NCBI GenBank assembly: GCA_021647985.1
Contig: JAKITQ010000005.1
Span: forward strand, 51,359-115,358
Direction: 5' to 3'
DNA: 64,000 bases
Source: Flavobacteriaceae bacterium
Lineage (GTDB): Bacteria > Bacteroidota > Bacteroidia > Flavobacteriales > Flavobacteriaceae
Shown: positions 44,732 to 53,709 of the stretch, piece by piece
Numbering within the stretch: the stretch's first letter is position 1
Layout: every line of letters begins with the position of its first letter
The notes under the pieces: model-generated
The model's database searches: none
What the model was told of the DNA's origin: nothing
What the model saw: the letters and a program-made list of their open reading frames with translations, nothing else
Program-made: the position numbers and the translations under genes

Positions 44732-46614
44732 GTACAAGAAAAATTAAAATAGCAGTTTTTTTAGCATCATTTGTATTGTTAACCTTGCTTATAAAATTTG
44801 CTAACCTAAGTAAAGAGTTTGATTATTATAATATGGATCAAATATCTAATGACTCTTTGTTTGTTCAAGTTAAATTTAAAAATAATACAAGCCTTGACAA
44901 AAAAGTAATTCAACTTTATTATAGTGATTCTACTAACTCCATTTCTCCATTTTCAGAAGAAGATAGGATAAAAACCTTGGTTAATGGGCAAGTAGCTAAT
45001 TTCAAATTCTCAAAAAACAATTTTCCAAAACTATTGCGTTTTAACTTTGATAGATCATTAAAAAATACGATTGGCATTGAAAATATTATAATTTATAGGG
45101 GTAATAAAAAAATAGATCTCAACCTTGAAAAATTCCGAGCACATCCTTCTGTACGTATTCTAAAACAAAAATCAAATTTTATTACAATCAATCTTTCTCC
45201 TAAAAAAAACATCAATTATAACCCTTATATATTTCTTGAAACTCCAATCTATACACATAAGTTAACATTTACTGAAATTTTTCTGATTGCAACAATTCTA
45301 ACAATTCTTTCTTTTTTAATTACAGCGCTATTTATTTATCTATTAAATTTTAAAACTAACATAACTAGTTTTAATTCAATACTCCTTTTTCTATTAATTA
45401 TATCTCTTTTATTTAAAGAACATTGGATTAGTAAAACTGTAATTTTAATAGCGATCTATACAATATTTTTATTAATCAGAAAAAAAATAGTTCTAAAAAA
45501 AATTACTTTTTATGGTTTTTTACTCTTTTTGTTTTTCGTTTTCACTTCTTTATTTTGGTCCGTAAATGTTGAAAATTCTCTTTCAAAATCAATAGGATTT
45601 CTACCATTTTTAATCATACCTGTATGGGTTTCAAGTTTTAACTCTAAAATTAGGTATGAAGTAATTCTAAAATATGTTGGTTATTTTTTTATAGCAATCT
45701 CTGCCATAACAATTCTTATGGCATCAATTAGATATAATACTACGCACCTAATATCAGAGTTTTACTATCATTCTTTAACATCACCTTTATCTACAAATGC
45801 CATTTACATTTCTATTTTATATTTAATGGTATTTCTATTTAATTTATACTTTATTCTAAGAATAAATCAAAAAAATAGTCTAGTCCACTATGTTACTTTA
45901 ATTATAATCTTCATTTATATTCTTTTACTAAGTTCAAAGTTAATATCCGTTCTTTTGTTTATTAGTACAATAATAATGTTTTATTCTTCTTTAAAATTTC
46001 AGCATAAGAATCGAAAACTAGTTATTATAGCAATAGCCGTTTTAAGCATATTATTTTTTATCATACTCAAATCAGACAATAATATTTCCAAAAGATTTGA
46101 CGAGATTCTCAAGTATGAAAAAATAAAAGAAGTCTTTTCTAAAAGTGAATTTGGAGATACTTACCTTTGGAATGGACTTAATTTAAGATTATTACAACTC
46201 AGAGCATTTTATGATATCGAAAAAGATAGTAATTTTAATGCTTTTTTAGGTGTAGGGCTTGGTAATGGACAGGAACTTCTAAATAATAAATATAAGGATT
46301 ATAAATTATATACAGGTAAACCATGGGAAGAAAAAGGTGGATTTTTGAAATATAATTTCCATAATCAATACAGCCAGACTTTAATTGAACTGGGAGTTAT
46401 AGGGTTTCTGTTGTTAATTTACATTTTATATAATATTATTAGTATTTCAAAAAACAATAAATATTTTCTTGCTTTCTATGTCATTTTTATTTTTATACTT
46501 GTTATGTTTACTGAATCAATTTTGGAACGCCAAAAAGGTATCATGTTTTTTGTTGTTTTTCCTCTTATTGCAATTAAAGTTGACCATTACATCAAACAAA
46601 ATATGATTATTTAG
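44728..46614 (+). CDS. O-antigen ligase (Wzy_C) family protein with N-terminal extracytoplasmic domain
   Basis: Protein of 628 residues. A first helix (7-25) is followed by an extracytoplasmic, mostly beta domain (about 30-175) and then about 11 helices. The large loop near residues 500-560 holds FLGVGLGNGQELLNN and KYNFHNQYSQTLIELGVIGF, the conserved Wzy_C/WaaL motif with its catalytic-type His. It may ligate finished chains, or polymerise them, the other membrane protein (41280-42479) doing the second job. Confidence 0.78.
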   Translation: MSTRKIKIAVFLASFVLLTLLIKFANLSKEFDYYNMDQISNDSLFVQVKFKNNTSLDKKVIQLYYSDSTNSISPFSEEDRIKTLVNGQVANFKFSKNNFPKLLRFNFDRSLKNTIGIENIIIYRGNKKIDLNLEKFRAHPSVRILKQKSNFITINLSPKKNINYNPYIFLETPIYTHKLTFTEIFLIATILTILSFLITALFIYLLNFKTNITSFNSILLFLLIISLLFKEHWISKTVILIAIYTIFLLIRKKIVLKKITFYGFLLFLFFVFTSLFWSVNVENSLSKSIGFLPFLIIPVWVSSFNSKIRYEVILKYVGYFFIAISAITILMASIRYNTTHLISEFYYHSLTSPLSTNAIYISILYLMVFLFNLYFILRINQKNSLVHYVTLIIIFIYILLLSSKLISVLLFISTIIMFYSSLKFQHKNRKLVIIAIAVLSILFFIILKSDNNISKRFDEILKYEKIKEVFSKSEFGDTYLWNGLNLRLLQLRAFYDIEKDSNFNAFLGVGLGNGQELLNNKYKDYKLYTGKPWEEKGGFLKYNFHNQYSQTLIELGVIGFLLLIYILYNIISISKNNKYFLAFYVIFIFILVMFTESILERQKGIMFFVVFPLIAIKVDHYIKQNMII

Positions 46615-46625
46615 TAATTAGTAAA

Positions 46626-47984
46626 ATGTCTGGTAAAAACAAACGATATTCTATATATATCAAACCTATTTCTATAGTAGCAAATCTTGTTATTATTAAT
46701 TTTTTTTTATGGTTCTTTTTAGAGAAAGCTTATTCGGCATTTTGGCATATTGTGTTTACAAATCTTAGTTGGTTAATTATTTCGTATCACCTTAATTTTT
46801 ACAATTTTAGAAGATATAATAAAAACGTTGATATTCTTTCTCGTTTGTTTTTACAATTTCTAATTTTCACTTTTGTCTATTTTGCCTATTATAGTTTAAC
46901 TAACAAAGGAATAAATGCTATTGAACATATTAAGATCTTACTATTTATTTTCATTTCTATTTCTATATTCAGACTTCTCTATTTATTTGCCTTAAAAAAA
47001 TACAGAATAGAAGGCGGTAATTTTAGAAACATTATTTTTATTGGTTCTAATAATAGCGTGTATAAAATAGCTAATTTTATAGAGGAACACCCTGAATTGG
47101 GTTACCATATTTTGGGTTGCTTTACGGATAAAGAAGGCGATATTAAAAACCTGGGTAAAATTGAAAACAGTTTTGATTATTCTTTAAACAATACTGTGGA
47201 TGAAATTTTTTGTTCTATATCAGAACTATCAAAAGAGCAAATTCGTAAATTTATTAATTTTGCCGATAATAATCTGATTGCATTAAAATTAATAACAGAC
47301 ACAAAAGATGTTTACACCACCAAAATGATAGTTGAATATTATGATTATATCCCTATTTTATCTTTGAGAAAAATCCCAATTGATGATCCTGTTAACCAGC
47401 TTTTTAAACGTTTTTTTGACATTTTTTATGCTTTGTTTGTCATCCTATTTATTCTATCTTGGCTTACTCCATTACTGTTTTTTTTAATTAAAATTGAATC
47501 TAAAGGGCCTCTTTTTTTTAAACAAACAAGAGATGGCTTAAACGGTGATACTTTCCAATGTTACAAGTTTAGGTCAATGCATATTAATACTTTATCTGAT
47601 GATATTCAAGCAACAAAATTGGACTCGAGGGTAACCAAAATTGGTCGCTTTATTAGAAAAACAAGTATAGATGAGTTACCTCAATTTTTTAATGTTATTA
47701 TTGGCGACATGAGTGTTGTAGGGCCAAGACCTCATATGCTAAGTCAGACAAAAAAATATTCAAAAATTGTTGATAAATTTATGGTCCGTCATTTTGTAAA
47801 GCCCGGTATTACAGGCTTGGCTCAAGTCAAAGGTTTTAGAGGAGAAGTTGAGAAAAATGAAGATATGGAGAATAGAATTCGTCTTGATATTTTTTATATC
47901 GAAAATTGGTCATTTTTATTAGACTTAAAGATCATTGGTCAAACCGTGACCAATATATATAAAGGGGAAGATAAAGCATATTAA
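46626..47984 (+). CDS. Exopolysaccharide priming glycosylphosphotransferase (WcaJ/WbaP type)
   Basis: Polyisoprenyl-phosphate hexose-1-phosphate transferase of 452 residues. There are four N-terminal helices, a nucleotide-sugar-like Rossmann segment (NIIFIGSNNSVYKIANFIEE), a fifth helix, and the conserved catalytic domain from about 260: KRFFDIFYALF, GPLFFKQTRDGLNG, CYKFRSMH, DELPQFFNVIIGDMSVVGPR and KPGITGLAQVKGFRGEV. It starts repeat-unit synthesis by loading the first sugar on the lipid carrier. Last intact gene of the locus. Confidence 0.93.
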   Translation: MSGKNKRYSIYIKPISIVANLVIINFFLWFFLEKAYSAFWHIVFTNLSWLIISYHLNFYNFRRYNKNVDILSRLFLQFLIFTFVYFAYYSLTNKGINAIEHIKILLFIFISISIFRLLYLFALKKYRIEGGNFRNIIFIGSNNSVYKIANFIEEHPELGYHILGCFTDKEGDIKNLGKIENSFDYSLNNTVDEIFCSISELSKEQIRKFINFADNNLIALKLITDTKDVYTTKMIVEYYDYIPILSLRKIPIDDPVNQLFKRFFDIFYALFVILFILSWLTPLLFFLIKIESKGPLFFKQTRDGLNGDTFQCYKFRSMHINTLSDDIQATKLDSRVTKIGRFIRKTSIDELPQFFNVIIGDMSVVGPRPHMLSQTKKYSKIVDKFMVRHFVKPGITGLAQVKGFRGEVEKNEDMENRIRLDIFYIENWSFLLDLKIIGQTVTNIYKGEDKAY

Positions 47985-47985
47985 T

Positions 47986-48396
47986 TTGTTTCTTCACATA
48001 CACCCATACCCGCCCTTTATTCCTAGAAATGCTACTAAATTAATTGTTGGTACCATACCTCCTCCTCGATTTTCAATAGGAAATTTATTAATCGATGATG
48101 TTAATTTTTGTTACGGAAGTAAATTTGGACTACTTTGGCCGATTCTGGATATGATTTTCAATATAAAATTGGATAGAACTTCAATTGAATCACCTTAAAT
48201 TCATCAATTAACTCTCGGTAATAGAACTATTAAAACTGTTTCATTAATATCACCTTCCAATGCCGCCAATCGTTCCATAGGAGATAATTCTTTATACAAA
48301 AAACTAAAAATAATTGATAATTCTTTTACTACAACACGTTTTCGTCAAGCACAATATAATAAATTCTTCCTTGAACTACCCAGTGGATATTTTTAG
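47986..48396 (+). pseudogene. Uracil-DNA glycosylase-family gene with internal deletion
   Basis: The N-terminal piece encodes HIHPYPPFIPRNATKLIVGT, PPPRFSIGNL, and DDVNFCYGSKFGLLWPILD, the start of a UDG-superfamily protein widespread in flavobacteria. An in-frame TAA follows at 48196-48198. In the same frame, 48199-48396 encodes IHQLTLGNRTIKTVSLISPS, NAANRSIGDNSLYKKLK and FRQAQYNKFF, which fits the C-terminal end of the same family. Roughly 80 middle residues are missing. The first codon is TTG. Family recalled, not searched. Confidence 0.7.
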
Positions 48397-48543
48397 TGAA
48401 CGAGCCAGGTTGCGGGAAGGCTATTTTACAATAAAATAAATTGGTTTATAAGATTCGTTTATTTTAGAACAGACACTAGATATGATGGAGTCTTTCTTTA
48501 TATTTCGCTATTTTTAATTCAAACACTAATCTTTAAAAGATAA

Positions 48544-48575
48544 TTGTGTTCGTGAACAATTTTATCTTAACTTTG
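48544..48575 (+). promoter_or_regulatory. Promoter of the esterase gene
   Basis: TTG at 48544-48546 and TAACTTTG at 48568-48575, spaced 21 nt. An imperfect dyad ATTGT...ACAAT (48543-48560) overlaps the -33 region and could be an operator. Confidence 0.5.
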
Positions 48576-48603
48576 TTTTATAGAATACCTAATTAAGTAC
48601 CAA

Positions 48604-49524
48604 ATGTTGAAAATAATATTTTCATTAATTAATACTCCTTTAAATTTCAAAATTAATATTTTTTTGCTACTACTTTTTGTCTCGTCTTTAAGTTTTGCAC
48701 AATCAAGAGGCAAAGTTTTAACCCAATTAAAGTACGAAAGCTCCATATTAAAAGAAAGTGTAAACTATGCTGTTTATCTGCCAAAAGGTTACTTTGTAGA
48801 TTCGTTAAAAACATATCCAGTTTTTTATTTACTACATGGATACACCGATAATGAAACTGCTTGGATCGAAAAAGGATGGGTTGACATTGCCGCAGACCAA
48901 GAAGTTATTTTAGGCAATATTGAAGAAATGATAATTGTAATGCCCGATGGCGGTCTTAATTGGTATGTAAATCATCCGGAGGGTAATTTTAATTATGAAA
49001 ATATGTTTACAACAGAGTTTATCCCTTTTATTGATAACACATATCGTACAAAAAACAAACGAAAATACAGAGCCATTGGTGGACTTTCTATGGGTGGTTT
49101 TGGTGCATTAGGCTACGTGATGAGGCATCCTCAACTCTTTTCAACTTGTGTAGCCTTTAGTGCTGCAATTAGACCCGATGATGAAATCATAACTAAATCT
49201 CAAGAAGAATTTGATCGACTTTATGCTCCTGTATATGGTAAAGAAGTTAAAGGGAAAAATAGAATATCAAAACATTGGAATAGTAATAACCCTATTTACC
49301 TTGCTAAAAGCCTACCTGTTGAACAATTAAAATCGATAAATTGGTATATTACCTGCGGTGATGACGATTACCTTTTTTATGGAAACAGTGCTTTGCATAA
49401 AATATTTAGAGACCGAAAAATTTCGCATGAGTATAGAGTCGCTGATGGTGGTCATAATTGGATTTATTGGCGCACCTATATTAGTGATGGCTTAGTATTT
49501 CTAAGTAAACATTTTATGAATTAA
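48604..49524 (+). CDS. Secreted alpha/beta-hydrolase esterase (CE1/esterase D-like)
   Basis: Protein of 306 residues. The signal peptide ends near SLSFAQ (residue 33). Catalytic features: oxyanion region PVFYLLHGYTDNETAW, nucleophile elbow GGLSMGGFGALG, acid in CGDDDYLFYG, and final His in DGGHNWIYW. The family includes feruloyl and acetyl-xylan esterases and S-formylglutathione hydrolase; with a signal peptide a polysaccharide-ester substrate is more likely. It lies after the polysaccharide locus but has its own promoter. Confidence 0.85.
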   Translation: MLKIIFSLINTPLNFKINIFLLLLFVSSLSFAQSRGKVLTQLKYESSILKESVNYAVYLPKGYFVDSLKTYPVFYLLHGYTDNETAWIEKGWVDIAADQEVILGNIEEMIIVMPDGGLNWYVNHPEGNFNYENMFTTEFIPFIDNTYRTKNKRKYRAIGGLSMGGFGALGYVMRHPQLFSTCVAFSAAIRPDDEIITKSQEEFDRLYAPVYGKEVKGKNRISKHWNSNNPIYLAKSLPVEQLKSINWYITCGDDDYLFYGNSALHKIFRDRKISHEYRVADGGHNWIYWRTYISDGLVFLSKHFMN

Positions 49525-49906
49525 ATAATTTAAATAAGTTACACGCTTAGCTTCTGTTTTATTTGATTTTGATAAATAGGTTTACTTTCTACCTTTCTAC
49601 AAATTGTTTTATGAAATATATTTGTTTTAAATTGAAAACGAATAATCCCAAAACAATTAGTTAAAATATGCTTGAATATACCATTGCTTACATGAGTTGA
49701 TATTGCTCTTAACCATGACATAGCTTATATAATTCTTTTATATAGTTTAGTTTATCTTGACCTTCAAATTGTTCCATTTCTCTTTGCTTTAATTAGTTGA
49801 ATAAACGAAAACTAAACGACTAACTCCATTTTTTTATTTTATGATTACTTTCTATCTTCGCGAAGAAATAAGCACTGTTTTGCAATCAAACTATATACAT
49901 TATAAA
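49525..49906. other. Intergenic region with no convincing gene
   Basis: 382 bp. A minus-strand frame at 49539-49721 could encode 60 residues but shows no motif. No terminator or repeat was found. The final 50 bp hold the start region of the nucleotidyltransferase gene. Confidence 0.5.
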
Positions 49907-50806
49907 ATGAAACCTACACTTGTAATATTAGCCGCTGGAATTGGAAGCCGATATGGAGGTTTAAAACAATTAGACTCTTTTACACCTGAAGGAGATACAA
50001 TAATAGATTTTTCGGTGTATGATGCCATAAGAGCTGGGTTTGGCAAAATTGTATTTATTATTAGGAAAGAAATAGAAGAAGAATTCAAAACTTTATTTAA
50101 TAAAAAATTAAATTCAAAAATAGAAGTTGATTATGTTTTTCAAGAAATAGAAAATGTACCGCTAGCATACCAAAACAAAAAAAGAACAAAACCTTGGGGA
50201 ACAGGACATGCTTTACTTATGGCTAAAGATGTTGTAAAAGAAAATTTTGCTGTTATAAATGCCGATGACTTCTATGGTAAGGAGGCTTTCGAGGTTATGG
50301 CTAAATCTCTGATGCATATTGACAAAGAATCTTTTGATTTTATTACCATGGCATATTTATTAGAAAATACAGTGTCAGAATATGGCTATGTCTCAAGAGG
50401 TGAATGTAAAGTGAGTGATCAAGGCTATTTAATTGATGTTACAGAAAGAACTCATATTGAAAAAATTGATAATAAACTATGGCGTAAGGATACAGAAGGA
50501 AATCTTATATCAATTAATAAAAACACCATAGTCTCCATGAATTTCTGGGGGTTTACTCCAAAATATTTTGAATTTGGAAGCAAATTATTTGAAGAATTTC
50601 TCGAAAAAAATAAGAACAATATCAAAGCTGAATTTTTTATTCCACTAGTTGTAAATGAAATTATAAATTCGGGTAAGGCATCTGTAAAAGTATTAAAATC
50701 GAATTCGAATTGGTTTGGAGTTACGTATAAAAAAGACAAAGAAATAGTAAAAAAAGAAATTTTAAAATTAAAAAGTCAAAATATATACCCATCTAAACTT
50801 TGGTAA
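49907..50806 (+). CDS. Sugar-phosphate nucleotidyltransferase
   Basis: Protein of 299 residues from the ATG that begins MKPTLVILAAGIGSRYGG; an earlier in-frame ATG (49841) would add 22 residues not seen in the family. The nucleotide-binding LAAGxGSRYGGLKQLD motif is at residues 7-22, with NADDFYGKEAFEVM around 120. Relatives form NDP-sugars from sugar-1-phosphates. The next coding gene is a sugar-kinase-like protein, so the pair could turn a free hexose or HexNAc into an NDP-sugar. Repeat copy 3 lies between them. Confidence 0.82.
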   Translation: MKPTLVILAAGIGSRYGGLKQLDSFTPEGDTIIDFSVYDAIRAGFGKIVFIIRKEIEEEFKTLFNKKLNSKIEVDYVFQEIENVPLAYQNKKRTKPWGTGHALLMAKDVVKENFAVINADDFYGKEAFEVMAKSLMHIDKESFDFITMAYLLENTVSEYGYVSRGECKVSDQGYLIDVTERTHIEKIDNKLWRKDTEGNLISINKNTIVSMNFWGFTPKYFEFGSKLFEEFLEKNKNNIKAEFFIPLVVNEIINSGKASVKVLKSNSNWFGVTYKKDKEIVKKEILKLKSQNIYPSKLW

Positions 50807-50870
50807 TATAAAACGAACCAGGTGTTGACACTTATTAAAATGCCTATTAGCGAACCTGCCTGCTGCAAGC

Positions 50871-51012
50871 CAATGTCAATAAGTTAAGCTTTTTTGTTCT
50901 TCCCCTTATCCTAAAGGGAGTCAAAAAAGTTAAGCATCCAATGATTTTCCCTTTAGGGTTAGGGTAAAAAATCATTGAATGAGAATATGGATTCCTTAAC
51001 TTATTGACATTG
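50871..51012 (+). repeat. Structured repeat, copy 3 (orientation A)
   Basis: Runs from CAATGTCAATAAGTTAAG to CTTAACTTATTGACATTG with both ends intact. The left flank is reduced to GAACCTGCCTG. It separates the nucleotidyltransferase and kinase genes. Confidence 0.92.
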
Positions 51013-51061
51013 TACGGAAAGCAAACATCATGTAGACCAAATTAAAAAATAGAATAGACAT

Positions 51062-52156
51062 ATGAAAATAGATCAATTAAAATATATATTTAATCTTTTT
51101 AATCATAATGCTTCATTTAAGTTATGTGAAGAGATATCTTCAGGTCATATTAATGATACATACCTAATTAAAACTAAAACAAAGCCTTTCTATATTTTAC
51201 AACGAATTAATCATGAGGTTTTTAAAGATGTTCCAGGCCTGGTATCTAATAAAGTTAAGATAAGTAATCATTTACGAAAAAAATTAGATTTCTTAACTGA
51301 AAAAGAATTACAAAACAGGGTGCTTAGTTTTGTTATCACTAAAAACAATACTCCATTTTACCTAGACAGTAATGGTAATTACTGGAATATGATGATTTAT
51401 ATTGGAAATAGTAAAACTTATGAAACTGTAAACAATAAAGAAATTGCTTATGAGGGTGGAAAATTATTTGGTGAATTTTTAAACCTTACTAGTGATTTTG
51501 ATGCAAATCAACTTATTGATGTTATTCCAAAATTTCATGATATCTCTCACAGGTATTCTCAATTTGAAGACGCCCTAAAACTAGCTTCTTCATCCAGACT
51601 ACAAAAGGCAAATGAATATATTAAATTTGTTGAGAGTCAAAAAAATGAAATGCTTAAATTACAAAGGTTAAAAGAATCTGGAGAAATAAAACTCAGAGTT
51701 ACACATAACGATACTAAAATATCAAATGCTCTATTTAGTAAAAACAATAAAGGATTGTGTGTAATTGATACAGACACTGTTATGCCAGGAATTGTGCATT
51801 ACGATTTTGGAGATGCAATTCGAACAATTTGCAATACAGCCGCAGAAGATGAAAAGAATTTAGATCTTGTAAATTTTAACCTATCGTATTATGAGGCATA
51901 TAAAAAAGGATTTTTAGAGAAGGCAGGAGACTCACTCTCACCAATTGAATTAAAATACCTACCATTAGGTGTAAAGACAATGATATTTATAATGGCCATA
52001 AGGTTTTTAACAGATTTTTTAAACAATGATCGCTATTATAAAATAAAATATATCCATCACAACTTAAATCGCGCAAAAAATCAATTTAAACTGTTAAAGA
52101 GCTTTTCAATAGAAATGGATAATCTTAAGGTGGGTTCTAAAAATTCATTTCTTTAA
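51062..52156 (+). CDS. Phosphotransferase of the N-acetylhexosamine 1-kinase-like type
   Basis: Protein of 364 residues with the aminoglycoside-phosphotransferase/choline-kinase fold. Visible: SSGHINDTYLIK (nucleotide loop), FYILQRIN, the catalytic THNDTKISNALF (Brenner-type HxDxxxxN), and metal-binding VIDTDTVMPGIVHYDFGDAI. This matches NahK-like sugar-1-kinases rather than antibiotic kinases. With the nucleotidyltransferase upstream it suggests salvage of a free sugar to an NDP-sugar. Phosphorylation site inferred from family. Confidence 0.8.
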   Translation: MKIDQLKYIFNLFNHNASFKLCEEISSGHINDTYLIKTKTKPFYILQRINHEVFKDVPGLVSNKVKISNHLRKKLDFLTEKELQNRVLSFVITKNNTPFYLDSNGNYWNMMIYIGNSKTYETVNNKEIAYEGGKLFGEFLNLTSDFDANQLIDVIPKFHDISHRYSQFEDALKLASSSRLQKANEYIKFVESQKNEMLKLQRLKESGEIKLRVTHNDTKISNALFSKNNKGLCVIDTDTVMPGIVHYDFGDAIRTICNTAAEDEKNLDLVNFNLSYYEAYKKGFLEKAGDSLSPIELKYLPLGVKTMIFIMAIRFLTDFLNNDRYYKIKYIHHNLNRAKNQFKLLKSFSIEMDNLKVGSKNSFL

Positions 52157-52172
52157 CTAAAGTAAAATTTTG

Positions 52173-52180
52173 TAAATTTG
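52173..52180 (+). promoter_or_regulatory. -7 element before the small lipoprotein run
   Basis: TAAATTTG, exact TAnnTTTG, 18 bp before the ATG at 52199. Confidence 0.45.
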
Positions 52181-52198
52181 ATTTTTAATTAAACCCTT

Positions 52199-52396
52199 AT
52201 GCAAAAATATACCAAAATTCAAAAAGCAACACTTTTTTTAATTATTACATATCTATTCTGGGAGCTCTCTGTATGGTATTGGTCCAGATCACAACCACCT
52301 GAAGGAGGCGCAATAATTAGAGTAGATCTTATCATTATTTATCCAGTTTTATTAGTATTAATATTGGTATCTGCCTTTCAATATTTTAAAAAATAA
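52199..52396 (+). CDS. Small two-helix membrane protein, hypothetical
   Basis: A 65-residue protein with two hydrophobic segments (about 10-28 and 43-61) separated by YWSRSQPPEGGAIIR. No known family. It has its own -7 element and is first in a same-strand run of secreted and lipoproteins; the next gene starts within 10 bp, so co-transcription is likely. Confidence 0.6.
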   Translation: MQKYTKIQKATLFLIITYLFWELSVWYWSRSQPPEGGAIIRVDLIIIYPVLLVLILVSAFQYFKK

Positions 52397-52406
52397 GTTT
52401 GTGAAA

Positions 52407-53024
52407 ATGTTAAAATACAGCATCCTATTCGTTGTTATCTTCCTTTATAATTGTGATTATATTCAAAAAGACAAAAACAATATACCTAAAGAAGATAAAC
52501 TAGATATTAATATTGTCGAACCTGTCGTAAATGAAAAAACTAAACCTGTCGTAGAAAAAAAACCTACAGCTATAACACCTCAACCAAAAAACCTTAAAGA
52601 AGTATTTTTATTTAATGATTTTGTTGGGAAATACCCTACCCAAATCAAATTGTTTGACAATGAATTTTTGGTCAAGCGACTTAAAAATTTAGATCGCTTT
52701 AATTTTGATGTATTTATTTCAAATTGGAATACAGAAACTCCTATTAGTATTGAAAATCAAATTATTCACGCAAGTGGCTGTAAAGCACATGCTTGCCCAA
52801 GTAATGGGTATGAATTATTTATTGATCTTAAAAATGATAATATCAATATATTCTATTTTAGAGGAAATACTTTAAAAGTATATACAGAAAATGATTGGAT
52901 AGATCTTCCTGCAATTTATCAAGACGAACTGGATATAAAAAAATCTAATGCAAAAATTGGTAGTACTTCTGACAATATGGAGTCAATCTATACTATATAT
53001 TCAAAAAACAATCCCAAAGAATAA
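52407..53024 (+). CDS. Lipoprotein, hypothetical (contains CKAHACPSNGYE motif)
   Basis: Protein of 205 residues from the ATG at 52407; a GTG two codons earlier (52401) is the alternative start. Signal peptide with a lipobox-like LYNC. After a Lys/Glu/Pro-rich linker (30-65), the globular part contains HASGCKAHACPSNGYELFID, a Cys-His-Cys cluster seen in lysozyme-inhibitor-like proteins, although that link is only an impression. Function unknown. Part of the 52.2-55.0 kb run. Confidence 0.65.
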   Translation: MLKYSILFVVIFLYNCDYIQKDKNNIPKEDKLDINIVEPVVNEKTKPVVEKKPTAITPQPKNLKEVFLFNDFVGKYPTQIKLFDNEFLVKRLKNLDRFNFDVFISNWNTETPISIENQIIHASGCKAHACPSNGYELFIDLKNDNINIFYFRGNTLKVYTENDWIDLPAIYQDELDIKKSNAKIGSTSDNMESIYTIYSKNNPKE

Positions 53025-53043
53025 CAGTATTAATTACTAAATA

Positions 53044-53691
53044 ATGAAAAAAATATCTACAATACTAATTTTATTAACCTTTCTGATTGCATGTGATCAG
53101 AAAAAAATGACGAAAAATAAAGAGGATTTAAATATCGAAACCCGAAAAACAAAAGATACAACCGATAACAATGCTATAAAAAGCGAGTTGGTTGACCCCA
53201 ATCCTGATGACGGAATACCACCTGAAAGATATTCACCACATAATTCTAATATAGAAGTCGCTGCAAAAATTAAAGGCTTTTTAATGAACCAACTATTAAA
53301 AGATGATTTGAAAGTCATGACTAAAAATCAACGAAAATTTCAATACGAAGAAGTGGATCTAAATAATGATGGCAAAAAAGAATATTTAATTGGCTTCAAG
53401 AATTCCTATTTTTGTGGTAGTGGTGGATGTACCTATTATTTATTACAAAATAATGGGGCGGTAATTACAATTTTTACAGTTTCTGATGCGCCATTTATCT
53501 CCTTAATTTTAACAACAAATGGTTGGAGAGATCTTTTGGTTAATAGTAATGGTTCTTTACGACTATTACAATTTGATGGTAAAACCTATCCTTCTAACCC
53601 AAGTATAGCAAAAGTATTTAATGAGACTCCTAGTGATGATGCTTATCGTTTATTATGGGATAAATTTCCAATACCAGCTTTTAGCTTTTAA
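53044..53691 (+). CDS. Lipoprotein, hypothetical
   Basis: Protein of 215 residues with lipobox LIAC (Cys at about 17), then a Lys/Asn/Asp-rich linker and a globular domain from about 75. It has DLNNDGKKEYLIGFKNSYFC (D-x-N-x-D-G pattern of a calcium-binding VCBS/FG-GAP-like loop) followed by GSGGCTYYLLQ, a Gly/Cys-rich strand. No assigned family. It starts 19 bp after the previous lipoprotein gene and is followed 18 bp later by another. Confidence 0.65.
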   Translation: MKKISTILILLTFLIACDQKKMTKNKEDLNIETRKTKDTTDNNAIKSELVDPNPDDGIPPERYSPHNSNIEVAAKIKGFLMNQLLKDDLKVMTKNQRKFQYEEVDLNNDGKKEYLIGFKNSYFCGSGGCTYYLLQNNGAVITIFTVSDAPFISLILTTNGWRDLLVNSNGSLRLLQFDGKTYPSNPSIAKVFNETPSDDAYRLLWDKFPIPAFSF

Positions 53692-53709
53692 ATATTAAAT
53701 ATTAAACTA

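Noticed and set aside
44728..46614. O-antigen ligase gene as two fused genes
   Set aside because: The N-terminal extracytoplasmic domain is continuous with the first helix and there is no internal start with a fitting context; it reads as a single protein.
49539..49721. 60-residue minus-strand frame in the esterase-nucleotidyltransferase gap
   Set aside because: No motif, no clear promoter, and no neighbour to support it; it could be debris but I cannot show it.
49841..49906. 22-residue N-terminal extension of the nucleotidyltransferase
   Set aside because: The family N-terminus begins at MKPTLVILAAG; the extension has no homologous feature.
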